Under the pieces are notes generated by a model. That model was given only the letters and a program-made list of their open reading frames with translations, was not told the DNA's origin and did not search any database. DNA of 64,000 nucleotides from Burkholderia sp. BCC1644 (GTDB lineage Bacteria; Pseudomonadota; Gammaproteobacteria; Burkholderiales; Burkholderiaceae), in assembly GCF_902833225.1 (NCBI RefSeq), contig NZ_CADFEI010000010.1, positions 62,001 to 126,000 of the forward strand, given 5' to 3'. Shown here piece by piece: positions 8,960 to 19,008 of this stretch (position 1 is its first letter; every line of letters begins with the position of its first letter). Made by a program: the position numbers and the translations under genes.

Positions 8960-9463
8960 TCACTGGATGTCGGTGCCGGCCAGGCCGGCAGGCAGTGCCG
9001 CCGGCAGCCACGCCTGGCCCGAGAACGCGCCCATATGGCCGCCCGTCCGGATCACGAGGCCGCTCGTGTCGACGGCCACGGGCGCACGCCAGCCGCGCGC
9101 CTTGTGCGCGGCCTGGACGCCTGCGGTGTACTGCGGGAAATAGCTGCCGAGCAGCGACGCGAGATCCGGCATCGTCGGCCCGCTCCAGGCGAGGCCGAAC
9201 ACGCTGCCGGCGGCCGACGTGTATTCGTGGATGACGGTGCCCGATCCGAGCGTGATCTCGCGGACGGTGTAGCCGGCCGTGCTTGTCTGCACGCCGTCCG
9301 CCGAACGCATCGCGCGCTGCAGCGCGCGCACGGTGGCGGCCTGATCGTCCGCGGGCGGCGACATCGGCGCGCCGCCCAGTTCAGCGTGCGCGTGGACGGC
9401 CCACAGCACACCCATTGCAGCCGTCGCATGCGCGACGGTCCAGCCCAAGCGTTTCAGCTTCAC
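8960..9463 (-). CDS. DUF2844 exported protein
   Basis: Small exported protein of 167 residues with a cleavable signal peptide (hydrophobic AMGVLWAVHAHA, probable cut after AHA). The mature part (ELGGAPMSPPADD..., YTVREITLGSGTVIHEYTS, VFGLAWSGPTMPDLASLLGSYF) matches DUF2844. I start at the GTG at 9463 because a run of Gs just upstream can serve as the ribosome site; an in-frame TTG at 9475 adds four residues but lacks one. It is co-transcribed with the DUF3443 lipoprotein, a pairing that recurs in Burkholderia. Function unknown. Confidence 0.75.
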   Translation of the reverse strand: MKLKRLGWTVAHATAAMGVLWAVHAHAELGGAPMSPPADDQAATVRALQRAMRSADGVQTSTAGYTVREITLGSGTVIHEYTSAAGSVFGLAWSGPTMPDLASLLGSYFPQYTAGVQAAHKARGWRAPVAVDTSGLVIRTGGHMGAFSGQAWLPAALPAGLAGTDIQ

Positions 9464-9673
9464 GTTCCCCCCCAAGGGACTGGCTTCGTTGCCGGCGGCG
9501 CCGCCGTCGGGCCCGCGCCGCCTGCCAACCTATGAATCGTACGAATGACGCTACATTGCTGCTGACGCGTAGTATGCCTGCTGAGTGTGGCGAAGTGTCA
9601 ATTTGACGCAGGATCACGCCACGCCGCGGGGATGCGGCGCACACGGGGAAACGAGGCGGGAACGGGAAATGCG

Positions 9674-9712
9674 CGCATCGGGCGGCCCCGCGGGACGGGG
9701 CGCGCCGATGCG
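9674..9712 (-). terminator. hairpin at the end of the chemotaxis operon
   Basis: Inverted repeat with an 8-bp outer stem (CGCATCGG / CCGATGCG) and a second CCCCG/CGGGG stem inside it, 12 bp past the cheZ stop. Only a short T stretch follows on the minus strand, so termination is likely but not certain. Confidence 0.5.
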
Positions 9713-9723
9713 TGGCGGCAAGG

Positions 9724-10455
9724 TCAGAAGCCCAGGCTCGCGAGCAGGTCGTCCACCTGCCCCTGGTCCTGAACCACGTCGGATTTGCCTTCCGGCGCGA
9801 TCTGCGGGCCGTTCAGCAGCGACTCGGGGCTGCCGGTCGGGCTCATCTGCTCGGCCGCGAGCGCGGCCGCGGTGGCCGCGAACTGTTCGCGCCGCTCGGG
9901 CGCGATGTTCTCGACGAGCACGGTGAGGAGCTGCTGCTCGATCAGGTAGACCATGTCCATGATCTTCTTGATCACCTGCCCGGTGAGATCCTGGAAATCC
10001 TGCGCGAGCATGATCTCGAGCAGTTGCGCGCTGGTCGCCGACGTCGATTCGGGCAGCGCGCGCAGGAACGTGCGCGTATCGTCCATCAGCGCGCGCACTT
10101 CCGCGTGCTCGATCGGCGCCGCGTACCACTGCGCCCAGCGCGCGTCGAGCGCCTCGGCCTCGTTCTGGATGCGCTCCTGCATCGGCTTCGCGACCTCGAT
10201 CGCATTCAGCACGCGCACTGCAGCCTGCTCGGTCATCGTCGCGACGTAGCGCAGCCGGTCGCGCGCATCGGGCACGGCTTCCGCCGCGCGCTCGACATGC
10301 TTGTCGAGCCCGAGCTCGCGCATCGAATCGCGCAGCGTGCGCGTGACGTGGCCGATGCGCGCGAGGATGCGGTCGCTCGCGAAATCGGCGCCTTCTGGAT
10401 GGCTGTCGGCGCTGAACCCCGCGCCGGCGAGCGCCGCATGGATCGGCTCGTTCAC
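9724..10455 (-). CDS. cheZ: CheZ, CheY-P phosphatase
   Basis: Phosphatase that removes phosphate from CheY-P, 243 residues. It contains the conserved DFQDLTGQVIKKIMDMV segment, whose Asp/Gln residues form the catalytic site. It ends in DQGQVDDLLASLGF, the C-terminal CheY-binding helix. The long helices between match the four-helix dimer. The start is GTG at 10455 with GGGAGC upstream, 1 bp after the cheY stop, so coupling is expected. It is the last gene of the mot-che operon. Confidence 0.95.
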   Translation of the reverse strand: MNEPIHAALAGAGFSADSHPEGADFASDRILARIGHVTRTLRDSMRELGLDKHVERAAEAVPDARDRLRYVATMTEQAAVRVLNAIEVAKPMQERIQNEAEALDARWAQWYAAPIEHAEVRALMDDTRTFLRALPESTSATSAQLLEIMLAQDFQDLTGQVIKKIMDMVYLIEQQLLTVLVENIAPERREQFAATAAALAAEQMSPTGSPESLLNGPQIAPEGKSDVVQDQGQVDDLLASLGF

Positions 10456-10456
10456 G

Positions 10457-10852
10457 TCAGCTCCCGGCCTTCGCCATCTTGTCGATGATCTTGTTCAGCT
10501 TCTCGTCGAGCGTCGCGGCCGTGAACGGTTTCACGACGTAGCCGCTCGCGCCGGCCTGCGCCGCCGCGATGATGTTCTCCTTCTTCGACTCGGCCGTGAC
10601 CATCAGCACCGGCAGGTGCGTGAGCGTCGCGTCCGCGCGGATTTCCTTCAGCATCGCGAGGCCGTCGAGGTTCGGCATGTTCCAGTCCGAAATCACGAAG
10701 TCGTAGCCGCCGCCGCGCAGCCGCGCGAGCCCGGCCAGGCCGTCCTCGGCCTCGTCGACGTTCGAATAGCCCAGTTCCTTGAGCAGGTTGCGGACGATCC
10801 GGCGCATCGTCGGGAAATCGTCCACCACCAGGATTTTCATGCTCTTGTCCAT
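10457..10852 (-). CDS. cheY: CheY, chemotaxis response regulator
   Basis: Single-domain receiver of 131 residues that carries the switch signal to the flagellar motor. Acidic pocket Asp11/Asp12, phospho-acceptor Asp56 ([13 protein letters not shown]), switch Thr in VTAES and Lys in GYVVKPF are all present. The sequence is closely E. coli CheY-like. The ATG at 10852 has AAAGGA upstream; a longer frame to 10900 has no ribosome site. It lies directly before cheZ, so this is the CheY copy most likely to act at the motor; a second receiver gene lies at 18602. Confidence 0.95.
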   Translation of the reverse strand: MDKSMKILVVDDFPTMRRIVRNLLKELGYSNVDEAEDGLAGLARLRGGGYDFVISDWNMPNLDGLAMLKEIRADATLTHLPVLMVTAESKKENIIAAAQAGASGYVVKPFTAATLDEKLNKIIDKMAKAGS

Positions 10853-10919
10853 CGTCGTTCCTTTCCAGATTCGTTTCCGTCGGGACGCGTATCGTGGCAC
10901 GCGCCCCGTGACATTCCAT

Positions 10920-12011
10920 TCAAACGCGCTGCACGCGGTCGCCCATCGTCGCCAGGCGCGCCATCACGCGGCGGCTCATCTCGGCGAGCGGCGCGATCTC
11001 GTCCGCGCCGCCGAGCGCGATCGCCTCGCGCGGCATCCCGAACACGATGCAGCTTGCTTCGTCCTGCGCGAACGTGTGAGCGCCCGCGCGTTTCATTTCC
11101 AGCAGGCCGGCCGCGCCGTCGCGGCCCATCCCGGTGAGGATCACGCCGATCGCATTCTTGCCCGCGTGCGTCGCCGCCGAGCGGAACAGCACGTCGACCG
11201 ACGGGCGGTGCCGGTTCACCGGCGGCTCGTCCGACAGTTGCGCAATATAGTTCGCCCCGCTTCTCGCAAGCAACAGGTGCGCATGGCCCGGCGCGATGTA
11301 CGCGTGACCCGGCAGCACGCGCTCGCCGTGCTCGGCTTCCTTCACCGCGATCCGGCACAGGCCGTTCAGCCGCTGCGCGAACGACTTCGTGAAGCCCGGC
11401 GGCATGTGCTGCGCGATCAGCACGGCCGGCGCATCCGGCGGCAGCGGCGTCAGCACTTCGCGGATCGCCTCGGTGCCGCCCGTCGACGCGCCGATGATGA
11501 TCAGCTTCTCGGTACTGACGAGCGGGTTGTTGAACATCGGCGCGGCCGCGTGGCTGTCCGCCGCGCGTGCGACGGCCTGCGGCTGCGGCGCCTGGCGCAC
11601 GCGCGCACGCGACGCCGCGCGGATCTTGTCGGCGAGCTTTTCCGCGTAGTCGAGCATGCCGTCGCGAATCCCGACGCGCGGCTTCGTGACGAAATCCACC
11701 GCACCGAGTTCGAGCGCGCGCAGCGTGATTTCCGAGCCGCGCTCGGTCAGCGACGACACCATCACGACCGGCATCGGCCGCAGGCGCATCAGCTTCTCGA
11801 GGAAGTCGAGCCCGTCCATGCGCGGCATTTCGACGTCGAGCGTGAGCACGTCGGGGTTGTGCTGCTTGATGAGTTCGCGCGCGACGAGCGGATCGGGCGC
11901 GGTCGCGCACACCGTCATGTCGGGCTGGCTGTTGATGATCTCGGTCATCAGGCTGCGAATCAGCGCCGAATCGTCGACGCACAATACTTTGATCTTCTGC
12001 ACTGCGGTCAT
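10920..12011 (-). CDS. cheB: CheB, receptor methylesterase/deamidase
   Basis: Response regulator-methylesterase of 363 residues that resets chemoreceptor adaptation. An N-terminal receiver has Asp13/14 and phospho-acceptor Asp59 ([13 protein letters not shown]). A linker follows (about 130-165), then the esterase domain with the catalytic triad visible as the Ser of [10 protein letters not shown], the His of IAQHMPPGF and the Asp of GMGRDGAAG. The ribosome site AGGAGG lies 2-3 nt before a pyrimidine and the ATG at 12011. Its first 4 bp overlap the cheD stop (ATGA). Confidence 0.97.
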   Translation of the reverse strand: MTAVQKIKVLCVDDSALIRSLMTEIINSQPDMTVCATAPDPLVARELIKQHNPDVLTLDVEMPRMDGLDFLEKLMRLRPMPVVMVSSLTERGSEITLRALELGAVDFVTKPRVGIRDGMLDYAEKLADKIRAASRARVRQAPQPQAVARAADSHAAAPMFNNPLVSTEKLIIIGASTGGTEAIREVLTPLPPDAPAVLIAQHMPPGFTKSFAQRLNGLCRIAVKEAEHGERVLPGHAYIAPGHAHLLLARSGANYIAQLSDEPPVNRHRPSVDVLFRSAATHAGKNAIGVILTGMGRDGAAGLLEMKRAGAHTFAQDEASCIVFGMPREAIALGGADEIAPLAEMSRRVMARLATMGDRVQRV

Positions 12012-12787
12012 GCCTCCTGCTTTCTTGATAGGTTAGCCGCATACGGGCTGCCGGCTTGCGGGTTCGCTGCCCGTACGCCGCCGGCACCCGCCGCGCTCCC
12101 GGAACCGGCCGGCGCCGCGCCGCGCGCACCGAACAGCTCGACGCGCGGACGCGCCGGCTGCGCCGCCGCCGGCCGCTTGGCCGCGAACAGCTCGACGTGC
12201 GGGCGCGGCCGCGCGGCGCGCAGGCGGTCGGCCTCGCGCGCGAGCGCGGCTTCGCGCTCGGTCACGCCCGGCACCTGCAGCCGCAGCTTCTTCACCATCG
12301 CGCGACCCGTGCGCGGCATGAACGCAACCTTGCGCGGATGGACGTCCTGCAAATCCTCGGCGGTGATGCGGATGCGTTCGAGCGCCAGATAGCGGCGCAC
12401 GAAATCGGCGTTGCGATCGCCGATGTTGATCGTCGTCATCCCGGCCAGCACGGCCGCGCCGCCGAACACCTTCGCCTCGAAGCGCTCGCGGCGCCCGCCG
12501 GCCTTGATCAGCTCGTTGATCAGCACTTCCATCGCGTACGCGCCGTAGCGCATCGAATCGGATGCTGCCGCGCCCGCATCGGCGCCGTCGTCGGGCAGCA
12601 TGAAGTGGTTCATCCCGCCAATGCCCGCGTACGGATCGTGAATGCACGCGGCGACGCACGAGCCGAGCACGGTCATCAGCACCATGTCCTCGGACGTCGT
12701 GTAGAACTCGTTCGGCAGCAGCTTCACGCCGGGAAGGCCGAAGTGGTTGTCGAAGTAGCGATTGGTCGCGATCGGCAGCGCACTCAT
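12008..12787 (-). CDS. cheD: CheD, receptor glutamine deamidase
   Basis: Chemoreceptor deamidase of 259 residues. The catalytic region is clear: the Cys of [13 protein letters not shown], the His of GGMNHFMLP, and the [27 protein letters not shown] segment. The core matches family length (about 190 residues). A 68-residue Ala/Pro/Gly-rich tail from residue 192 is extra and contains a repeated motif, RPHVELFAA then RPRVELFGA (VELF at 198-201 and 216-219). The ATG at 12787 overlaps the cheR stop by 4 bp and the stop overlaps cheB by 4 bp, so the three are tightly coupled. Confidence 0.93.
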   Translation of the reverse strand: MSALPIATNRYFDNHFGLPGVKLLPNEFYTTSEDMVLMTVLGSCVAACIHDPYAGIGGMNHFMLPDDGADAGAAASDSMRYGAYAMEVLINELIKAGGRRERFEAKVFGGAAVLAGMTTINIGDRNADFVRRYLALERIRITAEDLQDVHPRKVAFMPRTGRAMVKKLRLQVPGVTEREAALAREADRLRAARPRPHVELFAAKRPAAAQPARPRVELFGARGAAPAGSGSAAGAGGVRAANPQAGSPYAANLSRKQEA

Positions 12788-13776
12788 CCACGCTCTCCCA
12801 AGGCGGGCGCGGCGCCCGCAGCCCGTGCGCGCACCGGCGACGGCATCGCGGCCGCCGCAGGCGCCTGCGCGCCACGCGGCCGCGCACCCTGCGCGGCGTC
12901 GCGGGTCAGTTCGTACACCGTCTGCCCGCGCAGCCGGAACGCCTGCGTCACATACGTGAAGTTTTCCGAATGGCCGGCGAACAGCAGCCCGCCCGGCTTC
13001 ACGAGCGGCTCGAAGCGCGACAGCACCTGCCCCTGCGTCGGCTTGTCGAAATAGATCATCACGTTGCGGCAGAAGATCGCGTCGAACGGCTTCGCGATCC
13101 CGTAGTCCGCATCGGTGAGGTTCAGTTGCTCGAAGCGGATCATCGCGCGCAGCTCGGGACGCACCTTCACGCGGCCGGCCTGCGGGCCCGTGCCCTTCAG
13201 GAAGAAGCGCTTCAACCGCTCCGGCGACAGGTGCTTGACCTGGTCGTACGTGTAGATGCCGGCTTCCGCCTTCGCGAGCACCTGCGTGTCGAGATCGGTC
13301 GCGAGGATCGATGCGCCGCGCGCGGCCGAATCGCCGAGCGCCTCGATCAGCGTGATCGCGATCGAGTAAGGCTCCTCGCCGGTCGACGCCGCCGAACACC
13401 AGACCGACACCGGCGCCGGCCGCCCTTTCACGAAATCCGACAGGATCGGGAAATGGTGCGACTCGCGGAAAAACGCGGTCAGGTTCGTCGTCAGCGCGTT
13501 GGTGAACGCTTCCCACTCGAGCGGATCGTCTTCCTGCTCGAGCAGGTCGAGGTAGTCGCGGAACGTGTCGAGGCCGCGCGCCCGCAGCCGCCGCGCGAGG
13601 CGGCTGTACGCCATGTCGCGCTTGTGCTCGGACAGCGAGATCCCCGCGCGTTGGTGGATCAGCGCGCGGATGCGTGCGAAATCCGCGCCCGTGAACGCGA
13701 AGTCGCGCCCCGGCTCGCCCGCGCGGGGCGAGGCATCCGGTGCATCGGGTCGAAACGGCGCGCGCGCGTGCGGCAT
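12784..13776 (-). CDS. cheR: CheR, receptor methyltransferase
   Basis: SAM-dependent methyltransferase of 330 residues that methylates Glu side chains of chemoreceptors. The N-terminal helical domain ([20 protein letters not shown]) is followed by the Rossmann domain with [20 protein letters not shown] as the SAM loop. [11 protein letters not shown] and [10 protein letters not shown] are the usual later motifs. The C terminus carries an Ala/Pro-rich tail from about residue 295. It starts 3 bp after the MCP stop, with GGGAGA upstream. Confidence 0.96.
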   Translation of the reverse strand: MPHARAPFRPDAPDASPRAGEPGRDFAFTGADFARIRALIHQRAGISLSEHKRDMAYSRLARRLRARGLDTFRDYLDLLEQEDDPLEWEAFTNALTTNLTAFFRESHHFPILSDFVKGRPAPVSVWCSAASTGEEPYSIAITLIEALGDSAARGASILATDLDTQVLAKAEAGIYTYDQVKHLSPERLKRFFLKGTGPQAGRVKVRPELRAMIRFEQLNLTDADYGIAKPFDAIFCRNVMIYFDKPTQGQVLSRFEPLVKPGGLLFAGHSENFTYVTQAFRLRGQTVYELTRDAAQGARPRGAQAPAAAAMPSPVRARAAGAAPALGERG

Positions 13777-13779
13777 GGT

Positions 13780-15735
13780 TTAGAAGGTCTCCCAGTCGTC
13801 GTCGGACGTGCCGGCTGCCGCCAGCGCCGGCTTCTCGCCGTTCAGCGCCGGGCGCACGAGCGCGGGCTTCGCGGCCGGCTTGTCCGCCGGTGCGGCCGCT
13901 TTCGCGAGACGCGGGCCATAGCCGCCCGCGGCGGTGCCGCGGGAAGCCGGGGCATCCGTCTGCGTGCGCGCGGCGCTATCGGCCGCGCGCTTCGGTTCGT
14001 GGCTGGCGCCCGACGCCGCTGCACGCGCTGCCGGCGCGCTGCGGCGTGCCGGTTGCGCCGCCGCCTGCGGAGCCGGCAGCGCGGCGGCTGGCGCCCGCGG
14101 CTCCGACGGCAGTGCCGGCACGGCCGCCGGTTCATGCGCGAGCGGCCGCGCGACACTGCGCGCCGGCGCGAGCACGATGCCGCCCGCGACGCGCCAATCC
14201 GACACGATCGCCTTCATCTGGCGCGTCTGCTCCTCGAGCGACGCCGCCGCGGCGGCCGCCTGCTCGACGAGCGCCGCGTTCTGCTGCGTGACCGAATCCA
14301 TCTGGCCGACCGCGCGGTTGACCTGCTCGATGCCGGTCGACTGCTCGTCGGACGCGGCGCTGATCTCGCCCATGATGTCGGTCACGCGGCGCACGGCCTG
14401 CACGATCTCGTCCATCGTCGAGCCCGCGCGCGACACGAGCGCCGACCCGCTTTCGACCTTCCCGGCCGAATCGCCGATCAGCTGCTTGATTTCCTTCGCG
14501 GCGCTCGCGCTGCGCTGCGCGAGCGAGCGCACCTCGCCCGCGACGACCGCGAAGCCGCGGCCCTGCTCGCCCGCGCGCGCGGCTTCGACCGCCGCGTTCA
14601 GCGCGAGGATGTTGGTCTGGAACGCGATGCCCTCGATCGTGCCGATGATGTCGACGACCTTGCCCGAGCTCGCCGCGATGTCCTGCATCGTCGACACGAC
14701 CTGGCCGACCACGTCGCCGCCCTGCGTCGCGATGTCCGACGCGTTCACCGCGAGCTGGCTCGCCTGCCGCGCGTTCTCCGCGTTCTGCCGCACGGTGCCC
14801 GTCAGCTGCTCCATGCTCGATGCGGTTTCCTGCAGCGACGCGGCCTGCTCCTCGGTGCGCTGCGACAGGTCGATGTTGCCGGTCGCGATCTCCCGCGCGC
14901 CGACGTCGATCGATTCGGTGCCGCGATGCACGGCCTGCACCATCGTCGTGACGGCGTCCTGCATCCGCTTGATGCCGCCGAACAGGCGGCCGATCTCGTT
15001 CGTGCTGAACACGTTCACCGGCTGCGTGAGGTCGCCGCCGGCGATGCGCTCGAAGTGCGCGATCGCGTCCTCGAGCGGCTTCACGATCAGCCCGCGCAGC
15101 GCGAAGCGGATCGCGATCACGACGACGAACGCGAGCGCGATGCCGGCCGCGATCAGCGCGACCATCAGCGAGATCTGCGACTGCGTCGCGGCCTGGCGGT
15201 CTTCCGCGCGCTTCTGCAGCGCGGCGACCACGGCCGCCGACGCGTCGCCGTAGGCGACGAACATCGGGCTGATCTTGGTGTCGGCGACCGCGTGGAACGC
15301 GGCCATGTCGCCCGCGCGCGCGGCCGCGAATTCGGGCTCGACGCCTTCCTTCACGATCGTCGTGTAGCGCGCGGTCAGCTCGTCGACGAGCGCCTGCTCG
15401 ACACCGAGCCTCGGGGTCGACTGGAACGCCTGCCAGTTCTGGTTCGACTTCGCGAACAGCTCCTGCGCGCGGTCGAGCACCTTGGCGGCCTCGGCCGTGT
15501 TGCCGGCTTCCGTCAGCGAGCGGAAGCGGTCGAGCGACACGCGCGCGCGCAGCAGGTACGACGACGTGTCGTCGAGCGTGTGGATCGCCGGCAGGTCGAC
15601 GTGCGCGATCTCGTCGAGCGAGCGGCTCGCGTGATTCAGCGCGTAGAGGCCGAGCCCGCCGACCGCGGCGGCCAGGCACACGAGGATGAGTCCGACCGCC
15701 GTGAGCGTCGTGCGGATCGACCAGTTATGCAACAT
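13780..15735 (-). CDS. methyl-accepting chemotaxis protein (Tar/Tsr class)
   Basis: Transmembrane chemoreceptor of 651 residues. A short cytoplasmic start is followed by a first membrane helix (about 9-30). A periplasmic four-helix ligand domain of the Tar type spans about 31-190, a second membrane helix about 191-212, then HAMP. The long signalling hairpin includes the conserved tip [20 protein letters not shown]. After the coiled coil comes a Pro/Ala-rich linker of about 125 residues ending in DDDWETF. That end matches the CheR/CheB docking pentapeptide (consensus NWETF). Ligand unknown. It is the only receptor in the mot-che operon. Confidence 0.95.
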   Translation of the reverse strand: MLHNWSIRTTLTAVGLILVCLAAAVGGLGLYALNHASRSLDEIAHVDLPAIHTLDDTSSYLLRARVSLDRFRSLTEAGNTAEAAKVLDRAQELFAKSNQNWQAFQSTPRLGVEQALVDELTARYTTIVKEGVEPEFAAARAGDMAAFHAVADTKISPMFVAYGDASAAVVAALQKRAEDRQAATQSQISLMVALIAAGIALAFVVVIAIRFALRGLIVKPLEDAIAHFERIAGGDLTQPVNVFSTNEIGRLFGGIKRMQDAVTTMVQAVHRGTESIDVGAREIATGNIDLSQRTEEQAASLQETASSMEQLTGTVRQNAENARQASQLAVNASDIATQGGDVVGQVVSTMQDIAASSGKVVDIIGTIEGIAFQTNILALNAAVEAARAGEQGRGFAVVAGEVRSLAQRSASAAKEIKQLIGDSAGKVESGSALVSRAGSTMDEIVQAVRRVTDIMGEISAASDEQSTGIEQVNRAVGQMDSVTQQNAALVEQAAAAAASLEEQTRQMKAIVSDWRVAGGIVLAPARSVARPLAHEPAAVPALPSEPRAPAAALPAPQAAAQPARRSAPAARAAASGASHEPKRAADSAARTQTDAPASRGTAAGGYGPRLAKAAAPADKPAAKPALVRPALNGEKPALAAAGTSDDDWETF

Positions 15736-15772
15736 TGCAGATTCTCCCGAAATTCCTGCGCACGCGGCGCAC

Positions 15773-16306
15773 TTACCCGCCGAGCGACTCGATCAGCGCC
15801 ATTTCACGGCTCGACATCAGCTTCTCGATGTCCATCAGGATCAGCATCCGGCCGTCGACCGTGCCGAGGCCCGTCAGGTACTCGGTCGTCAGCGTCGCGC
15901 CGAACTCCGGCGCCGGCATGATCTGGTCGGTCTGCAGCGTCAGCACGTCCGACACGCCGTCGACCACCATCCCGACCACGCGATGCGCGACGTTCAGGAT
16001 GATCACGACGGTCTGGTGGTCGTACTCGACGCGGCCGAGATGGAACTTGATCCGCATGTCGACGATCGGCACGATGATCCCGCGCAGGTTGATCACGCCC
16101 TTGATGAACTCCGGCGCGTTCGCGATGCGCGTGACGCTGTCGTAGCCGCGGATTTCCTGCACTTTCAGGATGTCGATCCCGTATTCCTCGTCGCCGAGCG
16201 TGAACACGAGGAATTCCTGGCCCGTCGCGTCGCCCTGCACCGCGTCGCGGCGGCTCGTCGCCGCGTTCGCCGCGGCCGGATTGATCATTTGGACTTCAGC
16301 AGACAC
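15773..16306 (-). CDS. cheW: CheW, receptor-kinase coupling protein
   Basis: Adaptor linking chemoreceptors to CheA, about 177 residues, a single CheW SH3-like domain ([47 protein letters not shown]). I start at GTG 16306 because GGGGG lies 5-6 nt upstream; an in-frame TTG at 16318 adds four residues without a ribosome site. It lies 33 bp after cheA and 37 bp before the receptor gene. Confidence 0.95.
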   Translation of the reverse strand: MSAEVQMINPAAANAATSRRDAVQGDATGQEFLVFTLGDEEYGIDILKVQEIRGYDSVTRIANAPEFIKGVINLRGIIVPIVDMRIKFHLGRVEYDHQTVVIILNVAHRVVGMVVDGVSDVLTLQTDQIMPAPEFGATLTTEYLTGLGTVDGRMLILMDIEKLMSSREMALIESLGG

Positions 16307-16339
16307 GTTTGCCCCCAATCGGTTGAATGGCGAGAGTCA

Positions 16340-18568
16340 TCAGAACATCGCGAGCTCGGCGCCGGCACGGGCGCCGTGCGTCGCACGGGTTTCGCGGTTC
16401 AGCGCCGCGACGTCGACGATCAGCGCGACGCTGCCGTCGCCGAGGATGGTCGCCGCCGAGATGCCATGCACCTTGCGGTAGTTGGTTTCGAGGTTCTTCA
16501 CGACCACCTGCTGCTGGCCGACCAGCTCGTCGATCAGCATCGCGAAGCGGCGCCCCTCGGTTTCCATGATCGTGACGATCCCCTGCGTCGGGTCGGTGCG
16601 CGCATCCTCGACCGAGAACACCTCGTGCAGCGCGACCAGCGGCAGGTATTCGCCGCGCACGCGCACCACGCGCTCGCCGTTGCCGACCGTGTAGATGTCG
16701 TCGTTCGACGGCTGCAGCGACTCCATCACGAAGTTCAGCGGCAGGATGAAGATCTCGTTGCCGACCTTCACCGACATCCCGTCAAGGATCGCCAGCGTGA
16801 GCGGCAGCACGATCCGCGTGGTCGTGCCGCGGCCGGCCAGCGACGTGATCTCGACGTGGCCGCCCATCGACTGGATGTTGCGCTTCACGACGTCCATCCC
16901 GACGCCGCGGCCCGACACGTCGGTCACCGTCTCGGCGGTCGAGAAGCCCGGCGCGAAGATCAGCTGCCAGACCTCGTCGTCGCTGATGTTGTCCGACACC
17001 TGCATGCCCTGCTTCGCGGCCTTCGCGAGGATCCGCTCGCGGTTCAGGCCCGCGCCGTCGTCGCTCACCTCGATCACGATGTTGCCGCCGTGATGCGCGG
17101 CCGACAGCACGAGCTGGCCGACCGCGTCCTTGCCGGCGGCGACGCGCTTGTCGACGGTCTCGATCCCGTGGTCGAGGCTGTTGCGCACGAGGTGCGTGAG
17201 CGGATCGATGATCCGCTCGATCAGGCTCTTGTCGAGCTCGGTCGCCTGGCCGAACGTGACGAGCTCGACCTGCTTGCCGAGCTTGCCGGCGAGGTCGCGC
17301 ACGAGGCGCGGGAAGCGGCTGAACACGTAGTCCATCGGCATCATGCGGATCGACATCACCGCTTCCTGCAGGTCGCGCGCGTTGCGCTCGAGCTGCGCCA
17401 TCCCGTTGAACAGGCGGTCGTGCAGCGCCGGATCGAACGCGCTCGCGGTCTCCGCGAGCATCGCCTGCGTGATCACGAGTTCGCCGACGAGGTTGATCAG
17501 CTGGTCGACCTTCTCGACGCCGACGCGGATCGAGCTGCCTTCGGCGCCCGATGCGGCGGCGGCGGCCGGGCGCGCGCGCTTGTCGTCATGGTGCGCGGCG
17601 GCAGGCGCCGCGTGTTCGGCTTGCGGTTGCTGCGCGGGCGGCTGCGGCTCGGCCGGTGCAACGGCGGCGGCCGGCTCGTCAGGTGCCGGAGCCGGTGCGG
17701 CCTGCGGTGCGGCAGCCGGCAGCGCGAACACCTCGACGCGAGCGGGTTGCGCGGCGGCGACCGGTTCGGCAGCCGGCGCGGCAACGGCCGGCGCCGTGCC
17801 ATGCGCGACGCGGATCTGGCTTTCGTCGATCACGAAGCAGCATACGGCGACGATGTCGTCGGACGGCACGTCGGATTCGAGCCACAGCGACAGGTCGGCG
17901 CCCGTTTGCTCGCGGCCGACGATCCGGCCGAGGTTGCCGAGTTCTTCGGTGAGCAGTTCCTGGTCCTTCGCGTCGACGCCGACCAGCGTGATCTTCAGGT
18001 GCGGGCCGCCGGCGCCTGCGTCGCCCGCGGGATGGGCGGCCGCGACAGCCTGCTCGACCACGTGATCGGGCGCACGGTCGCCACCGGCGACCGGTTCGAC
18101 GGCCGGTGCAACGGCTACGGCAGCAGCAACCGGCGCGGCGGGCGCAGGCGCGGCGGCGGCAGCCGGCGCACCCGCACCGCTCTCGGCCTTCAGCCGTTCG
18201 AGCTTCGCGCAGATCGTCGCGGCGGCGGCCGCGTCCGGTTCGGCGCTCGCGCGGTAGTCCGCGAGCTGGTCGGACAGCACGTCCTTGGTCTCGAGGAACG
18301 CGTCGACCATGTCCTTGGTCAGCGTCAGCTCATGGTTGCGCGCGCGGTCAAGCAGCGATTCGAGGATGTGCGTCGTATCGGTCAGCGCGGAAAAGCCGAA
18401 CGTCGCCGCGCCGCCCTTGATCGAATGCGCGGCGCGGAAGATCGCGGCCAGGTCTTCGGGGTCGGGCGCGTCGACGTCCAGATTCAGCAGCAGCTGCTCC
18501 ATCTGCGCGAGCAGCTCGTCCGCTTCGTCGAAAAAGGTCTGGTAGAACTGAGTGATGTCGAGAGTCAT
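16340..18568 (-). CDS. cheA: CheA, chemotaxis histidine kinase
   Basis: Central chemotaxis kinase of 742 residues. P1 has phospho-acceptor His48 in RAAHSIKGGAATFGF. A long Ala/Pro linker precedes and follows the P2 CheY-binding domain (about 195-260). The P3 dimer helix is in VEKVDQLINLVGELVITQ. The P4 ATPase has the N box (LVRNSLDHGIE), G1 (VSDDGAGLN) and G2 (GRGVGMDVVKRN). P5 is the CheW-like C terminus. The linkers are longer than in the E. coli protein (654 residues). It lies between the cheY-like gene and cheW. Confidence 0.97.
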   Translation of the reverse strand: MTLDITQFYQTFFDEADELLAQMEQLLLNLDVDAPDPEDLAAIFRAAHSIKGGAATFGFSALTDTTHILESLLDRARNHELTLTKDMVDAFLETKDVLSDQLADYRASAEPDAAAAATICAKLERLKAESGAGAPAAAAAPAPAAPVAAAVAVAPAVEPVAGGDRAPDHVVEQAVAAAHPAGDAGAGGPHLKITLVGVDAKDQELLTEELGNLGRIVGREQTGADLSLWLESDVPSDDIVAVCCFVIDESQIRVAHGTAPAVAAPAAEPVAAAQPARVEVFALPAAAPQAAPAPAPDEPAAAVAPAEPQPPAQQPQAEHAAPAAAHHDDKRARPAAAAASGAEGSSIRVGVEKVDQLINLVGELVITQAMLAETASAFDPALHDRLFNGMAQLERNARDLQEAVMSIRMMPMDYVFSRFPRLVRDLAGKLGKQVELVTFGQATELDKSLIERIIDPLTHLVRNSLDHGIETVDKRVAAGKDAVGQLVLSAAHHGGNIVIEVSDDGAGLNRERILAKAAKQGMQVSDNISDDEVWQLIFAPGFSTAETVTDVSGRGVGMDVVKRNIQSMGGHVEITSLAGRGTTTRIVLPLTLAILDGMSVKVGNEIFILPLNFVMESLQPSNDDIYTVGNGERVVRVRGEYLPLVALHEVFSVEDARTDPTQGIVTIMETEGRRFAMLIDELVGQQQVVVKNLETNYRKVHGISAATILGDGSVALIVDVAALNRETRATHGARAGAELAMF

Positions 18569-18601
18569 GCCCGGGCACCGGTTGGATTCTTCGCGTTCAT
18601 G

Positions 18602-18979
18602 TCAGGAGGCGGCCGGCTCGGACAGCGTCGCGACCAGGTCGACCAGCACGGCCGGGTCGATCGGCTTCTCGATCCAGCCGGTCGCGCCCGCGTCGCGCGC
18701 GGCGTCCTTGAAGGCATCGCTGCCCTCGGTCGTCAGCACGAGGATCGGCGTGTCCACATAAGCAGTCAGCTTGCGCAGTGCGGCGATCACCTCGAGCCCG
18801 TTCTTGCGCGGCATGTTCTGGTCGGTCAGCACCAGGTCGTACGGCGCGGTCGCGGCCATGTCGAAGCCGGCTTCGCCGTCCGGCGCCACCGTCACGTCAT
18901 AGCCGGCCTGTGCAAGCGTCGCCTGCAACAGTGCACGCATGGTCGCGGAGTCGTCGATGGCGAGAATGGTTCGGATCAT
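18602..18979 (-). CDS. second CheY-type receiver protein
   Basis: Single receiver domain of 125 residues with Asp9/Asp10, phospho-acceptor Asp53 (LVLTDQNMPRKNG), VLTTEGS with the switch Thr, and the conserved Lys in GWIEKPI. It differs clearly from the CheY at 10457, for example GLEVIAALRKL after the phospho-site. It resembles the cheY1-type gene that sits between motB and cheA in Burkholderia and Ralstonia. It may act as a phosphate sink or an alternative motor ligand; which of the two cannot be decided here. No strong ribosome site is seen. Confidence 0.9.
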   Translation of the reverse strand: MIRTILAIDDSATMRALLQATLAQAGYDVTVAPDGEAGFDMAATAPYDLVLTDQNMPRKNGLEVIAALRKLTAYVDTPILVLTTEGSDAFKDAARDAGATGWIEKPIDPAVLVDLVATLSEPAAS

Positions 18980-19008
18980 GTCTGTCTCGGAAGCTTGTCT
19001 TGTCGATA

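Noticed and set aside
12970..15921. A 983-codon plus-strand frame over cheR and the receptor gene
   Set aside because: Antisense shadow of the third-codon G+C bias of real genes; composition is not protein-like.
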